In this document: in pieces, positions 1-11,462 of the stretch
Numbering within the stretch: position 1 is the stretch's first letter
Layout: every line of letters starts with the position of its first letter
Assembly (NCBI RefSeq): GCF_000002985.6
Contig: NC_003280.10
Location: forward strand, 11,094,501 to 11,158,500
Direction of reading: 5' to 3'
Length of the DNA stretch: 64,000 nt
Source: Caenorhabditis elegans
Taxonomy: Eukaryota > Nematoda > Chromadorea > Rhabditida > Rhabditidae
Notes under the pieces: model-generated
The model's input: only the letters and a program-made list of their open reading frames with translations
Told to the model about the DNA's origin: nothing
The model's database searches: none
Position numbers and translations under genes: made by a program

Positions 1-651
1 AAAATTTCGCTTCTGCGCAATTTTCATTGATTTTTCGTAGTTAACTATAGTTTTATATTTTAAATAAAATGATCGATTTAAAAATTGCGCGGAAGCAAAA
101 GTTTTAAACTACAGTAATCTTTAAAGGTGCACACCTAATCGCATTTAACAAACAATTGTCGTGCCGAGACCTGAAGCCGTATTTTTGGTTCAAAAATTGT
201 GCAATGTTCGACAAATTTCGAATTTCAGCATGTATTGCAACAAAAAAAAGCGTGTAAATTCCCAAAAATTTTGGAAATGGGCTTGCCGTTACTCATTCAA
301 ACACGCGTACATTCTTCATTCATTTGTGGCGATGAGGGTTTGATTGAAACGAGAAGAGCCAAAAAAGAAGAGGCTCCCAGAAACCAAAAAGGCGCCTCTC
401 CATGTAGAGCGCTCCACCACTTTTTGATAGATAGCTCGTGTCCGGAGCAGTTGCCTCGTGCCCCGACTGTAATTGCCTGCTCTTTTGGAACTGGAAAGGA
501 ATGAAAAATGGCACACAAAGTATTGTGCGCTTGAAGAAGTGTGTTCTAAATAAAATAGTTTTTATTCACACGGTATATTGGGAGCATATGGGAATGTTTT
601 GAATACATGATCGATTTTTGTTAAAAAATAAAATAAAATAGAGATTCTGGT
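1..651. other. Gene-poor left edge with half of a palindromic repeat
   Basis: Positions 1-181 carry an inverted repeat cut by the window edge: TTCGCTTCTGCGCAATTTT near position 6 pairs with its complement near 80, followed by the worm repeat words CTTTAAAGGTGCACACC and TCGTGCCGAGACC. A plus-strand open frame from an acceptor near 228 to a stop at 502-504, followed by AATAAA near 548, could be the last exon of a plus-strand gene starting left of the window, but I do not recognise the protein. TTTATT near 559 is a possible poly(A) signal for the minus-strand nbs-1 gene. Confidence 0.5.
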
Positions 652-1975
652 TCAGTGCACAATTCTCGAGTCGACCATCGAAATTGTTGTGTTGCATGTC
701 GTCGTGCTGTGCATCGAAATGGCAGATGTTCTCCCATCTCTGAGTCCTTTTGGAACGAATCTTTTAAAATTCGGAACATTTGAGTCGAATGTTGTCTCGT
801 TCTTTTTGAAACTATTTGGTTGTTGAAAAATCAGATTACAATATTTGATGGTCTCGTTTAACGCGGCCGGTCCTCGATCGGAGAGATCCGAATCATCCGA
901 TTCCTCTTCTGGTTCCCGACTGACTGATGGAAGAGCTGCCACCTGGCTCACGATGGATTCCACGTCATCTGGCTCCACGGCGGAAGGGGCTTTCGGTCTG
1001 AAAAAACTGGAGAACATTGTATTTGAAATCTATTAATTTAAAAATCTTACTTCTTTATGAGACTTTGAGAAGCTTGAGGAGCTATCTTGGCTTTTTTCGC
1101 TGGAGCTTCCTCGTCGAAGACGCCACTTTTATCTGCTTTACGTGCTCTTGGGCCTCTACTTCCACGATTCTCCATTTCATCATCGAAATTCATACGCGGA
1201 CGATAGGAAATCGGTCCTCTTTTTCCACGTGGCCGATCTATGCTAAACACATCGCCTTCTGGTTTTCGTTTGCCTGGAAAAGAGCATTTAGATTATATTA
1301 CTAGTAGAATAGTACAGAACTTACGTATGCTACTTGGATTAAACTTGGTAATATTGAATGTGGAGATAGATGAAACATCGTCAAAACTGAAAATAAAATT
1401 AAAATTAATGGTTTAAATTATTTTAGCCGGATTACTCGTCGTCGGTCACCTCAACAGCTGGCATTTCTTTGATGCTAGAATTTGAATATCGAGATTCTTC
1501 ATAAACTGTTTCCGGAACAGTACTGGATTCATCGGGTTGTGGAGAATCTATGACCGTCTCTTCTAGCTCATCGCCGTCAACTTCCAGAGTCATAGAGATT
1601 CCACCAATCGCAAGCTGATACACTCCTTCGTGAAGCTCCTGACTAGATTGTTTCAATCGTGTTCCGTTGATTTCGGTTCCTTCTTTACTTTTATCGGTGA
1701 AAAATAGACCCTACAAAATTAATTATATTCTACGCTGTTTCACTCAATAATAATACCTCATCGCCCCATTCTATGCTCGCATGAATTCTTGAAACTCGAG
1801 CGGCATGAGGATCAAATGTGATGTGACAGACTTTCTTTTCCCGACCGAAGTTGACCACGGAGCCTTTCTCTTTCAACACATAAACCTCTAGAAGGAATTA
1901 ATACTGTAAACGCAGAGGAAATAAATCTATACCTTCGCCTGAGGAGTTTTTGATTTTTATGCCATTGATGGGCAT
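652..1975 (-). CDS. nbs-1: Nibrin (NBS1) homologue, FHA-domain subunit of the MRE11-RAD50-NBS1 complex
   Basis: Six exons: 1933-1975, 1757-1887, 1436-1710, 1325-1386, 1051-1273, 652-997; phases close to give 359 aa. Residues 1-95 form an FHA domain: NFGRE, the phosphopeptide-binding VSRIHASIEW and the INGTRL loop are all visible. The middle is low-complexity, acidic and basic (NLS-like KRKPEGD and PAKKAKI). Near the C terminus PNFKRFVPK matches the MRE11-binding NFKKF motif of NBS1. The protein is about half the length of human NBS1, and I see no BRCT repeats and no clear acidic C-terminal ATM-binding motif. Function is therefore inferred: double-strand-break sensing and repair with MRE-11 and RAD-50 in the nucleus. 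The start follows directly on a TTTTTTGTAG acceptor, 142 bp beyond the rpl-41 stop, so it is probably trans-spliced as an operon downstream gene. Identity as nbs-1 is recalled, supported by the two motifs. Confidence 0.8.
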
Positions 1976-2116
1976 CTACAAAAAAAAATTTGAAAAGACG
2001 TTCTGATTATACCCAGTTCTTAAATATAATATTCTGAAAGTAACAACATGGTTCTTTATAATCACAGGAAAAACCAAAAACGTTTATTTTTGGAATACAA
2101 CAACAAAGTTAACAGC

Positions 2117-2699
2117 TTAGAACTGGATGACTTGTCCGCGGGACTTCTTCTGTCCTCCGAGCTCGAAGTGTTTGCATCTGAAATTAAGAAATTATATAAA
2201 TGTAAGATCATCACATAATGCATTTTTTAATGTTTTTGAATAAAAGTCAAGAATGAACGCTTTTCAGGTGAAATCAGGTGAATTTCAGGTATAATTTTTA
2301 AATTGAAAATTCCTAAACAAGCTTTTAAAAAATACGACAAAACACACTTCATTTGAATTAATTTTTAATAAAACAAAATAAAAACGAACCTCTTGATTGG
2401 GAGTTGCTTCTTGTGCTTGCACTCGGTGCACTCCATTCTCAAGACGATTTTCTTGGTGGTCTTGGCCTTCTTTCTGAAGATTGGCTTGGTTTGTCCTCCG
2501 AATCCAGATTGTTTTCTGTCGTAACGACGACGTCCTAAAAAATAACGTTGAATTTTATGGTATTATTATTATTAATTTAAAACGTACCTTGAGCGAACTT
2601 GGATTCCTTTCCCTTCTTGTATTGGGTAACCTTGTGGTTGGTGTGCTTGCGGCACTTGCCGTCACAGAAGGTTCTTCTGGCTTTTGGCACGTTGACCAT
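2117..2699 (-). CDS. rpl-41: 60S ribosomal protein eL42 (RPL36A/RPL44 family)
   Basis: Three exons, 2588-2699, 2390-2534 and 2117-2177, give 105 aa, the normal length for eL42. The protein starts [12 protein letters not shown] and carries the two zinc-ribbon-like CxxC pairs of the family (FCDGKC and ECTECKHKK) and the conserved [10 protein letters not shown] segment near the ribosomal E site; it ends in SRGQVIQF. It is very basic and its codons are strongly biased, as in worm ribosomal genes. AATAAA on the minus strand lies near 2082, and the nbs-1 start follows about 100 bp further on, so this looks like the first gene of a two-gene operon. The divergent gene upstream is nuo-1. The symbol follows worm naming as I recall it (also called rpl-36A). 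Confidence 0.93.
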
Positions 2700-3344
2700 T
2701 TTACCTGGAAATTGTAAAAAAATTACTAGAAAATAGGAGATATAAGTGCAGATTGAATGAAGAGTGTGAGTAATGAAAAAATCAAGAGTTAAACGGCTGT
2801 AAAATAAGTTTCACCAACAAAAATTCGGTTTCACCAAAAAATTATTATTTCATCGAATTTTGAAGATAGATTTTCCAGGAACGAGCACAGAATTAATTGC
2901 AGATTTTTCTTCAGTCCAATTTATCAAAAAAATTCCGAAATTCTCGGGAAAAAACGTGAAAAAACCGTAGGCCAGCATTAAAATTCACAGGTTGCCTGAA
3001 AAGCCATACTGTCCCACTCGTTTGTTGTGTGCCACTTTCGTTGCGAGACGCCAAAAGCGAAAGTGCGTGCGCCTTTAAGTTTAGTAAACGACACTCCGAA
3101 ATTCCGACCGCTGGAACGTCGGTTTTATTTTATTTTCTATTTTTTGCCTGATTTTTCAACGAATCAACTGATTTTTTAATTGAAAAGCTTGATATATGCA
3201 AATAAAATAATACTTTTAAACAGCTTAATAGATATTTTTCAAATTTTCGTAGCATTATTGACTGGAAAGCTATTGTTTGAAATGTTTATTGTGCTTGCAG
3301 ATTTTCCATCGATCTTTCATTTATCTCAACTATTTTTTTCAGGG
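2700..3344. promoter_or_regulatory. Divergent intergenic region between rpl-41 and nuo-1
   Basis: This 645-bp stretch separates two divergently transcribed genes and must hold both promoters. It contains a GC-richer block at about 3005-3120 with the nested words ACTTTCGTTGCGAGACGCC and CGAAAGTGCGTGCGCC, the most promoter-like segment. A TATTTTTTTCAG acceptor ends at 3342, two bases before the nuo-1 ATG, and is probably the SL1 trans-splice site. No other gene is seen. Confidence 0.5.
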
Positions 3345-5489
3345 ATGGCTTCGGCAGCAGTCTCTCTTGGGGCTAGGCTAATTGGACAGAACGGTAGGAG
3401 CTTAAATTTCAATTTCAATTGTTTTAAGACTATTCTTTCAGTGCCGAAGGTGGCTGTGCGCGGAGTCGTGACATCAGCCCAGAATGCGAACGCTCAAGTG
3501 AAACAAGAGAAGACATCGTTCGGAAATTTGAAGGACAGTGATCGTATCTTCACCAATTTGTATGGTCGCCATGATTATCGATTGAAAGGAGCCATGGCTC
3601 GTGTGAGTATTTATTTGCCTATTTTCAAATAATCTATTCGACAATTTAAACGAATTTTATAATTTTTCAGGGAGACTGGCACAAGACGAAGGAAATCATT
3701 CTAAAAGGATCTGATTGGATTCTCGGAGAACTCAAAACTTCTGGTCTCCGTGGAAGAGGAGGAGCCGGTTTCCCATCCGGAATGAAGTGGGGATTCATGA
3801 ACAAACCATTCGATGGACGTCCGAAATATCTCGTTGTTAACGCTGATGAAGGAGAGCCAGGAACTTGTAAAGATCGTGAAATTATGCGTCACGACCCACA
3901 TAAGCTCATCGAAGGATGCTTGATCGGAGGAGTTGCAATGGGAGCTCGTGCCGCCTATATTTACATCCGTGGAGAGTTCTACAATGAAGCTTGTATTCTT
4001 CAAGAGGCCATCAACGAGGCCTACAAGGCCGGATATCTCGGAAAAGACTGCCTCGGAACTGGATACAACTTTGACGTCTTCGTTCATCGTGGAGCTGGAG
4101 CCTACATTTGCGGTGAAGAGACTGCTCTTATTGAATCGCTCGAAGGAAAGCAAGGAAAACCACGTCTGAAGCCTCCATTCCCAGCTGACATTGGACTTTT
4201 CGGTTGTCCAACAACTGTGACCAATGTTGAAACTGTAGCTGTGGCTCCAACAATTTGTCGTCGTGGTGGTGACTGGTTCGCTTCGTTTGGACGTGAGAGA
4301 AATCGCGGAACCAAGGTTAATAAATGTTGAATAATGATTCAAAAGTGGAGCATTCAACGTCAATTTTTAAATTCGATTCTTCACTTCTTTCTTTTAAAAT
4401 TTCAATTTTTGATTTAAAAAAAAAACCGAAATTTCAGCTTTTCTGCATCTCCGGTCAAGTCAACAATCCATGCACGGTCGAAGAAGAGATGTCCGTTCCA
4501 TTGAAAGATCTTATCGAGCGTCATTGTGGTGGAGTCATCGGTGGATGGGATAACCTTCTTGCCATCATTCCAGGAGGATCTTCTGTCCCACTTATGCCAA
4601 AGTAGGGGTTTTTTTTTTACTTTAAAAAAATTGTTAAAATTCTAATAAATCTTTTAGGAACGTTTGCGACACAGTTCTCATGGATTTCGATGCCCTGGTT
4701 GCTGCTCAATCTGGTCTTGGAACCGCCGCGGTTATTGTGATGAACAAGCAAACTGATATCGTTAAATGCATCGCCCGATTGTCACTTTTCTATAAACACG
4801 AATCTTGCGGACAGTGTACTCCATGCCGTGAGGGATGCAATTGGTTGAACAAGATGATGTGGCGTTTCGTTGATGGAAAAGCCAAGCCATCGGAGATCGA
4901 TATGATGTGGGAACTTAGTAAACAGATCGAGGGACACACTATTTGTGCTCTTGGAGACGCTGCTGCATGGCCAGTTCAGGTAAAACTATTAGTTTATTAA
5001 AAAAAAGGAAATTTTGAACAATTATTTAGAAATAAAATTTTTAAGCTTGACGTGCAAAATATCTCGTAGCGAAAACTACAGTAATTCTTTGAATGACTAC
5101 TGTAGCGCTTGTGTCGATTTACGGGTTCGATTTTTTGAAATTAAATTATTTTCGAATAGCAAGAGCTATATTTCATTTGCATTATTTTCTCATTTTCAGC
5201 TTAATTTTAATATTTTATCGATTAATCAATTATTCCATTGAAGCCCGTATATCGACACAAGCGCTACAGTAGCCATTTTAAGAATTACTGTAGTTTTCGC
5301 TACGAGATATGTTGCGCAATACTTATCCTCAGAATTTTATGTTCCCGTAGTATAATCATTTAAAAAAATTCAAATTCCATTTCTTTGCAGGGACTCATTC
5401 GCCACTTCCGACCAGAACTCGAACGCCGAATGGCCGAGTTCCACAAGCAAGTTTTGGCCGAGCAGGGAGCCAAGCAGATCAGTCAATGA
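3345..5489 (+). CDS. nuo-1: NADH:ubiquinone oxidoreductase 51-kDa subunit (NDUFV1)
   Basis: Six exons (3345-3393, 3442-3602, 3671-4315, 4438-4601, 4658-4979, 5391-5489) close in phase to 479 aa. NUO-1 binds FMN and NADH and carries the N3 [4Fe-4S] cluster at the tip of complex I in the mitochondrial matrix. The FMN/NADH glycine-rich loop GRGGAGF is at residues 98-104, followed by [13 protein letters not shown]. The cluster ligands are SCGQCTPC (Cys390, 393, 396) and the fourth Cys436 in [10 protein letters not shown], with the same spacing as the human protein. The first about 40 residues lack acidic residues and are rich in Ala, Val and Arg, as in a mitochondrial presequence. Intron 5 (4980-5390) holds a palindromic repeat. 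The poly(A) signal AATAAA is at about 5627. Confidence 0.96.
5053..5316. repeat. Palindromic repeat (MITE-like) in nuo-1 intron 5
   Basis: The left arm, reading AATATCTCGTAGCGAAAAC and then CTACAGTAATTC, is repeated inverted at about 5284-5312 (GTTTTCGCTACGAGATAT). A second pair inside (GCGCTTGTGTCGAT and ATCGACACAAGCGC) lies nearer the centre. The loop is about 100 bp of AT-rich DNA. It is a non-coding foldback element typical of worm introns. Confidence 0.8.
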
Positions 5490-5724
5490 AGGCCGTTTTA
5501 GTGTTTGTAGCGCTGACTTTTTAATACCTATTACTTTTTTTTTCATTGTATTTTTCATTTTTCGGCTCGATTTCGTCTCCTCCCCATTTTTTTAGATGTT
5601 CTATAGTAAAAGAATGAATGAAACGAATAAAATTTATATATGGTTGGTTGCCTAGTTGTGTTGCTAGGAGCTGCTCGGAAGCCGGCTCGCATTTTCAACT
5701 TGACTCCAGCTTCAGCTTCACGTT

Positions 5725-5962
5725 ATGGTTGGTTTCTTTATTTTAAATTCAATAGTTATATTATTATTTCCAGATTCCATTCACCTCTGCTCTCTTCGCA
5801 CTTCGTTGTCATGTCATTGACCTTCTGCCAACTGGACTGATGTTTCTTGGGATCTCATATGCTCTTGTCATCCGTGCAATGTTCACATCAGTCGTAGACA
5901 ACTCTTCGGATAATTCCACCTTGTCCGTAGAAGATCTGACCTACAATCTGTTCAATATTTAA
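5725..5962 (+). CDS. Small hydrophobic protein downstream of nuo-1 (hypothetical)
   Basis: A clean 62-codon frame runs from the acceptor at 5773 (TTATTTCCAG) to TAA at 5960-5962. It encodes a hydrophobic segment (SALFALRCHVIDLLPTGLMF and following residues) and an acidic, Ser/Asn-rich tail, so it is probably a small membrane protein. The start is uncertain. The in-frame solution is an ATG at 5725-5727 that is itself followed by a GTTGGT donor, placing the intron right after the start codon. The alternative is SL2 trans-splicing at 5773 and initiation at an internal Met, giving about 40 aa. The upstream frame that starts with an ATG at 5640 does not join in phase. The acceptor lies about 145 bp after the nuo-1 poly(A) signal, which fits an operon. 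Family not recognised. Confidence 0.4.
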
Positions 5963-6471
5963 ATTTTTCAACCTCGCTGAATGAATGAGGTTTTATTGTT
6001 TGACATGAATGAAAATTGAACAGAATTATAGAATAACACAGAGGAGGGCGAGAGGTATTTTTGGGCGAAACAAATAGAAACGAAGAACCCGCGTAGGTCT
6101 CAGGGGGGAGCCGACGATAGTTGATTCGAGGGAAGAGGGGAGAGGGAGAAAATACACGAATGGAAATGGAATTCTACAGGTAATATATGAAGGTTCACAT
6201 TATATTGAAAGGGCACTGGGTGTTATCTAGATGCAAAATTTTACGATTTTTGCGCCAAAAATACGGTAAGAGGTCTCGAAAAGACAAATTTCGATAATTT
6301 TTCAGTTTTTACCTCACTAGTCAATCTGTTAAAATTTGAGTGTTTCTAAAAAAAATTCCGAGACCTGGAACCATATTTTTTTAGCCAAAAATTCGAAATA
6401 ATTCTCATCTGGATAAATTAAAAGCAATAGCTGAAACTAGACGAGACTACACACTAATGGAATCTATTCTG

Positions 6472-8446
6472 TTAGAGGTGAAGACTGGTCCACTCTTTTC
6501 TCGTCATCTGATCGTACATGTAGTTGTCGAATTTCGTGTGATCTTCTACGACGACGTGAGCATCGCGAACGTTATTGTCATCCTTCAGTGAACAATTTGA
6601 GGCAAAGTTATGCCCGAGGTGATGGTATAATGAAGATCGACGATCCTCGAAGGCGCTCGTTGGGTCCAATCTGAAAAGAAACTCGTTAAAAAATATATTA
6701 ATTTGTCTTCAAATATTATACGGACGCGAGAATTTGCGGCAGGTCTTCTTGACACGACAAGTTTTCTGATAAATTCGAGAAAGTGTGTGCCTTTAAAGAC
6801 TGCTGTTTTATCGATTTGTCATAGTTTTTCTTGAATAAAAATACTCTTTAAAGGCACACACACCTTTTCGCATTTAACAAATTTGTCGTGGCGAGACCAG
6901 GTATCATGTAATAAAATAAAGCGAGATTTTCAAAGCTTTGATTTTCCGGAGAAAACATCAATTTTTAAATTGTTTTTTTTTTCGCATCCATGTAATATTG
7001 CCGTAATTACTAACAAATCCTTGACTCCTTCGAGAAATTCGACCTCTTCCCACAGAATATAGCTGGTATAATACTCTGTTATAGGCATATCCTTGACGGT
7101 GATGCACAACAAATTCATGAACATCGAGAATTGTTCTTGTGACGCCTTCGACATGTCCATTTTGACGAGATGCCGTTTCTCGAGCACGCGTCTCTGCAAA
7201 AAAAACGTTGGATTAATTTGGTGAGAGCACCCAGAAGCTGAGAGTGCATGACGGCTGGATATGCAATGTGCTGCTGCTCTAAACGCCTCATTTTTGCTAG
7301 TTTTTTTGTGCGAAACTTGCCATTTTTCTTCCTTCTTTTCAGTCGTTCATCGCAAAAATTGTCAGTATTTCAGACTTTTCTGTTCAGAAAAAAAGTCAAG
7401 ATGCGAAAATTCGACACTTTTAGGGTCGCAGATGGGTCTCACCGCGATCCAAAAGTTTTTGGTAGTATTTTTATGGTACTTTTGGAGTCCGATCCGTTTT
7501 TTTTGCATTTTGAAAGGATTTTTGAGCAAATTTCTGTTTTTCTGTGATTTTCAGATTTTTAATTAATATTTTTGAAAAGGAAAATTACAAATAACAGTTT
7601 TTCAGTAGCGAGATCACAGCCAGGGAAGTCGTTTAAAAAAAATGTGTTGCTCTAGTTGGTATGATGAAAAAAAAATTGTTTCTTTTTTTTTTGGTTTTGG
7701 AGATATTCAGTTTTTTGTTTTTAGTCCAAATAATTTTTTTTGGCAGATATTTTAAAAATGTGGTTTTAAATTTTTTTAAATGGTTTTTTAAAAGTTAAAA
7801 CTAAACCAAAATCGACATTATTATTTCGGTTTTTTTATCTCAATTTTTAATTTTTAGTTTTTTGATCCAAAAAATTTCGAGATCCATTCGAATAACCATA
7901 AGTTTGTTTCTCAGAAAATTTGAATTTTTCTACATAGTTTTGTGTTTTTCTCCGTATTATTTCTCACATACACCCCTTTTTTTCAATTTCCAGACCACAA
8001 AATAATTGGAATTTTTTTTGAGAAAAAGGAGAGCAGGGGAGCACACGAGAGACATATATCTCTAATTGTTATTGTCGTAGTCGTCTCGATTTTCAGCGCC
8101 GCAGACAGACGAGTAGGCGACGACGAAAACAAGGCAAAAATGGAGGCAAAAAGGATATATCCGCCCAGAGAACTGGAGTGAATCATGTATTTTTTGTGTT
8201 ATTTTGTGAAAAATTATTTCTTTTGTGACTAGAGGGCAATTTTCAAAAAAAAAATGAAACGAAACTTCTAAAAAAGCCATAAATTTAAAACCAAACAATG
8301 ACGATTAGGGGATATCCCTGGATAGTTTCCGGGCTCTAATCCAGGCGAGCACACAATTCATTGCTAACCTTTGCTTCTTCGGCTGGATTGGCTATCGCTG
8401 AGAACATGCAAGTTAGCAGGATAAAAGTGGTGGCCGGTAATCGCAT
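6472..8446 (-). CDS. Small secreted protein, family not recognised
   Basis: Three exons, 8369-8446, 7015-7193 and 6472-6670, join in phase to 151 aa. Exon 1 is essentially a signal peptide (MRLPATTFILLTCMFSAIA, cleavage probably after SAIA or SAIANP), followed by a dibasic KRR junction that could be a processing site. The mature part is charged and probably helical, with two cysteines (NLLCITV and SNCSLKDD) that could form one disulfide, and a His-rich stretch near HHLGHNF. The donor GTTAGT at 7009-7014 was chosen because it alone gives the phase needed by exon 3. Intron 1 is unusually long (about 1.2 kb). Codon use is ordinary. I cannot assign a function. Confidence 0.6.
6738..6901. repeat. 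CTTTAAAGGCGCACACC-family foldback repeat
   Basis: Lies in intron 2 of the small secreted gene. Inverted halves read GTGTGTGCCTTTAAAGACTG on one side and CTCTTTAAAGGCACACACAC on the other, bounded by GACACGACAA and TTGTCGTGGCGAGACC. It belongs to the same family as copies near 1-181, 8994, 9476, 24913 and 34858. Confidence 0.8.
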
Positions 8447-10017
8447 AACTCCAGCATCGACTGAAAATTTGAAATTTGCAATTTTTCATGAAAAATTATA
8501 ATTATTTTTGTTGGTAAGCAAAGAAAAGAGAATGAATTTTTATGAATTAATGAAAACAATTTTTTAAAAAGCCACAGGATTTTTAAATGAATGAATAATA
8601 ACCGATTACAGAGGAACTGAAAAAAAACTGAAAATGAGTGTCTGTCTGAGCTTCTGACACTGCTTCTTCCCTCTCTATGCCTCCCCCGGCAGCAAAACAA
8701 CTTGAAAAACAACAGCTGATTTGGCATTGGAGCGTCTATGCAACCGTATCGAGTCTCTGCGTCTCTCACTCTCGCTACGAATGTTCCAAAAAGGCCGCCG
8801 TGAAGAAAAATGAGAGAGAGAAGGTTCGTGTTGAGAGACGGAAGAGAGGGCAGAGAGAGTGGTTTCAATGGAAATTTATGATTTTGTTGGAGAATTTTCT
8901 TTAGTGAATAGTAAAATATCACGAAAAAATCTAAAGATACTTGGAAAATCTGAAAGCAATTTCTATTACAGAGTCGCGAAATTTTTAATTTTTGCGCCCG
9001 GCCTCGACACGGCAATTTTCGTCAGATACAAACAAGTGTGCGCCTTTAAAGAGTACTGTAACTTCAATTGTTGTGGAATTTTCATCGATTTTTCGTTAAA
9101 AATATTAAAACTTAAATAAAAAATAATGAAAATTCGATGAAAATTCCGCAACATGTGAAGCTACTCTTTAAAGGCGCACACCTGTTCATATTTAACAAAA
9201 AACATTTCGTGTCGAGACCGGGCGTCGTGTTTTTAAAAATTAGCACTCACCACGCATTTTTTGCATCAATTTCAGAATATTTGAGATTTCCAAAAGCTAC
9301 AGTGAAATATGAATACAACAAATATTACACAAAAAGAGATCTGAATGGGGTGAGAGCAACGAGAAAGACTGTCAAATCTCCAATTAGGGGCTGAAAACGA
9401 AAACAAAATTCTGAGTCGGGGCGGGCAGACGTGATATTATGTTGTTGAATTCTATAGGGAAGGAATCTACGTTACTAGGTCTCGAAGCGACCGGAAATTT
9501 TATAGAAAAGCTACGAAAAAGGGGTTGCGCCTTTAAAAAGTATTCCATTCAAGTCTCACTTTTTTGTTTCAGAAAATTATTCGATCTGCGAATTGTGGAA
9601 GGATATTCGTAGCAACTACAGTACTCCTTAAAGGCGCACACGCTTCATGCCTGCTCTACAATAAACATTTTCTATCGTGTCGAGACCGGCTACCGTATTC
9701 TTTTGTAGGAATTGAAACAATTTCGCATCTTGGCATCTGCAAAGGACTGGAAAAAATGTTTTAAAAACCAAAAATTTGCAGAAAATAGGTCATTATTTAA
9801 TTACGTCAAAACGCGTTGTTCTGAAACTGAAAAAAATTAATCTGGAAAATTAAAAAGCTGACGTGACCTTAGATTTGAAAAGAAAATGATATGCATAAAA
9901 CGTGGGACCTGTGGAAAACACGATGACGAACGAACCTTTGAAATCAAAGAAAAAACACATTATTTCGAGTTAGTCTAACAATTTCCTGTACGATTTTACA
10001 ATTTTCCCGACGAGCAA
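8447..10017. other. Intergenic region with two foldback repeats
   Basis: No gene is supported here. Two CTTTAAAGGCGCACACC-family palindromes are present: 8994-9224, whose ends CGCCCGGCCTCGACACG and its inverted copy CGTGTCGAGACCGGGCG are well matched, and a more diverged copy at 9476-9695. Between about 8640 and 8870 there is a purine/pyrimidine-biased stretch (TCTCTCACTCTCGC, GAGAGAGAAGG) resembling worm promoter DNA for the minus-strand secreted gene. Confidence 0.6.
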
Positions 10018-11462
10018 ATGCCTCGGAAGCGTTCTAGATCCGAAAACTACGAGGATCACATTGCGATTCATCATACGCTTCAACCAGTGACGTTCATTGA
10101 GGAAGAGGTAATTTGAAATTCTATGAGACTTTTTTTTTTTAAATCTCAATCTCATAATTTTCAGTTAATTCTGGTGTGGCGATTCCCAGTGGACATATCC
10201 CAATCTTCTATCGGTGGACGGACAACTTTATCAAATGCCTGTACCCTCATTGCTCTGAAAATTGCCGAGCTCGTCCATATTCATGACATCAAAATGCCAA
10301 TACCGTATCCAACTCGAAATGATCGTGTGGCGGCCGGTGCTGAGAGGACGCAGCGGAAACATTATATTCGTAGCTCTGCAGATGAGACGGTTGTGGATAA
10401 CAATGGTTTTGAAACTGTAAGACTTTTTAGATTAAGCTTAATTATTGGATTATAAATTTCTTAATTTCAGACTTGCCCACCGCGACTTATTGGTTGTCTG
10501 ATTAATGGGATTGTGGATGGAAATGACACTTATTCAAAGCACGCTGGTGACGAATCTACGAGAAATTACAACTTGCCAGATGCAATCAAAGCATGTGATC
10601 TTAGTTTTTCGGAAGTTGATTTCAAACTAACTACTGGATCAATCAAAGAATCTCTACCAAAACTAATCAAGATGGCTGTTCGGCAGTAGGTTCAAAATTT
10701 CAAATTCTATAAATTTCCGGCATTTTTCAGTCCATTATTTCAATCGGAAAGTCGCCTTGTCTTCATCATGATGAGCTGTGTTCGAACAGTTTCGATTATT
10801 TTCGATAGAAATCAGGACACGCTAACTCTATTCGACGCACACCAGCATTACTGGCCAGATAATAAAAGTAATATTTTATAGTTAAGCTTAATAGACCAAT
10901 TAAATATAATTTTCAGAAACTTATAAGCACGGCGCTCTCATTGGTACTTGTAGCTACAGTAACTTGCACTCATTTGCAAAATGGATAGAAAATTTTGTGT
11001 ATCCGGATGTCGCCGACCATGTTAATGTGAGGATCTACATTTTTTTTCACCTGTCATTACAAAATTTCAGGCATTTGAAATTTCGCTGATAAGAATTACG
11101 GAAGCCGGCACTAACAAAGCTCAAGGTGTATGTAAATATCCGGATAATAAATTCACAACGATCCGAACGCCAGTTTTCCAGGCTATGAATTTGCAGGAGG
11201 ACAAAGAAAGTAAGTTTGATAGTGATTAAACGAAATTCAACAAAAACTAGATTGCAGATCTGAAATTGTCGGACCATCCAGTTCTCCTCGGCATTCTCTC
11301 CAAACCCCCAATCGTAAAATGTGGAGTAAAACGACGACACGACTCAGAAAATGGGGAAAACGAATTTACAATAAAATTAAAGAAGGTATTGAAACACAGC
11401 AGTTAAACATAATTTTAATTTCTTTTCAGAAATCGCCTAAAACGACTTCTGAGCGGACTTAA
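10018..11462 (+). CDS. Uncharacterised protein with a papain-like Cys/His arrangement
   Basis: Eight exons (10018-10107, 10165-10416, 10471-10685, 10731-10867, 10917-11026, 11071-11209, 11258-11385, 11430-11462) close to 367 aa. The N terminus is basic (MPRKRSRSENYEDH). The core has GGRTTLSNACTLIALKIAE at residues 47-65 and, about 165 residues later, LTLFDAHQHYWPDN with His223, then HGALIG. A buried-helix Cys after SNA followed by a beta-strand FDxHxH is the layout of papain-fold deubiquitinases and related viral proteins, so Cys56 and His223 are candidate catalytic residues. This is inference from pattern only. The C terminus is lysine-rich (TIKLKKKSPKTTSERT). The poly(A) signal AATAAA is near 11535. 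I do not know a worm name for it. Confidence 0.8.

Noticed and set aside
161-518. Overlapping short frames at the left edge on both strands
   Set aside because: Neither strand gives a recognisable protein; the plus-strand one could be a last exon but cannot be tested without sequence to the left.
3701-4363. 220-codon open frame on the minus strand
   Set aside because: Antisense shadow of nuo-1 exon 3, whose sense frame has all NDUFV1 motifs.
8413-9015. 200-codon open frame on the minus strand
   Set aside because: Covers the promoter side of the secreted gene and reads a foldback repeat; very Phe/Leu/Lys-rich from AT-rich DNA. Only the overlapping signal-peptide exon in another frame is supported.
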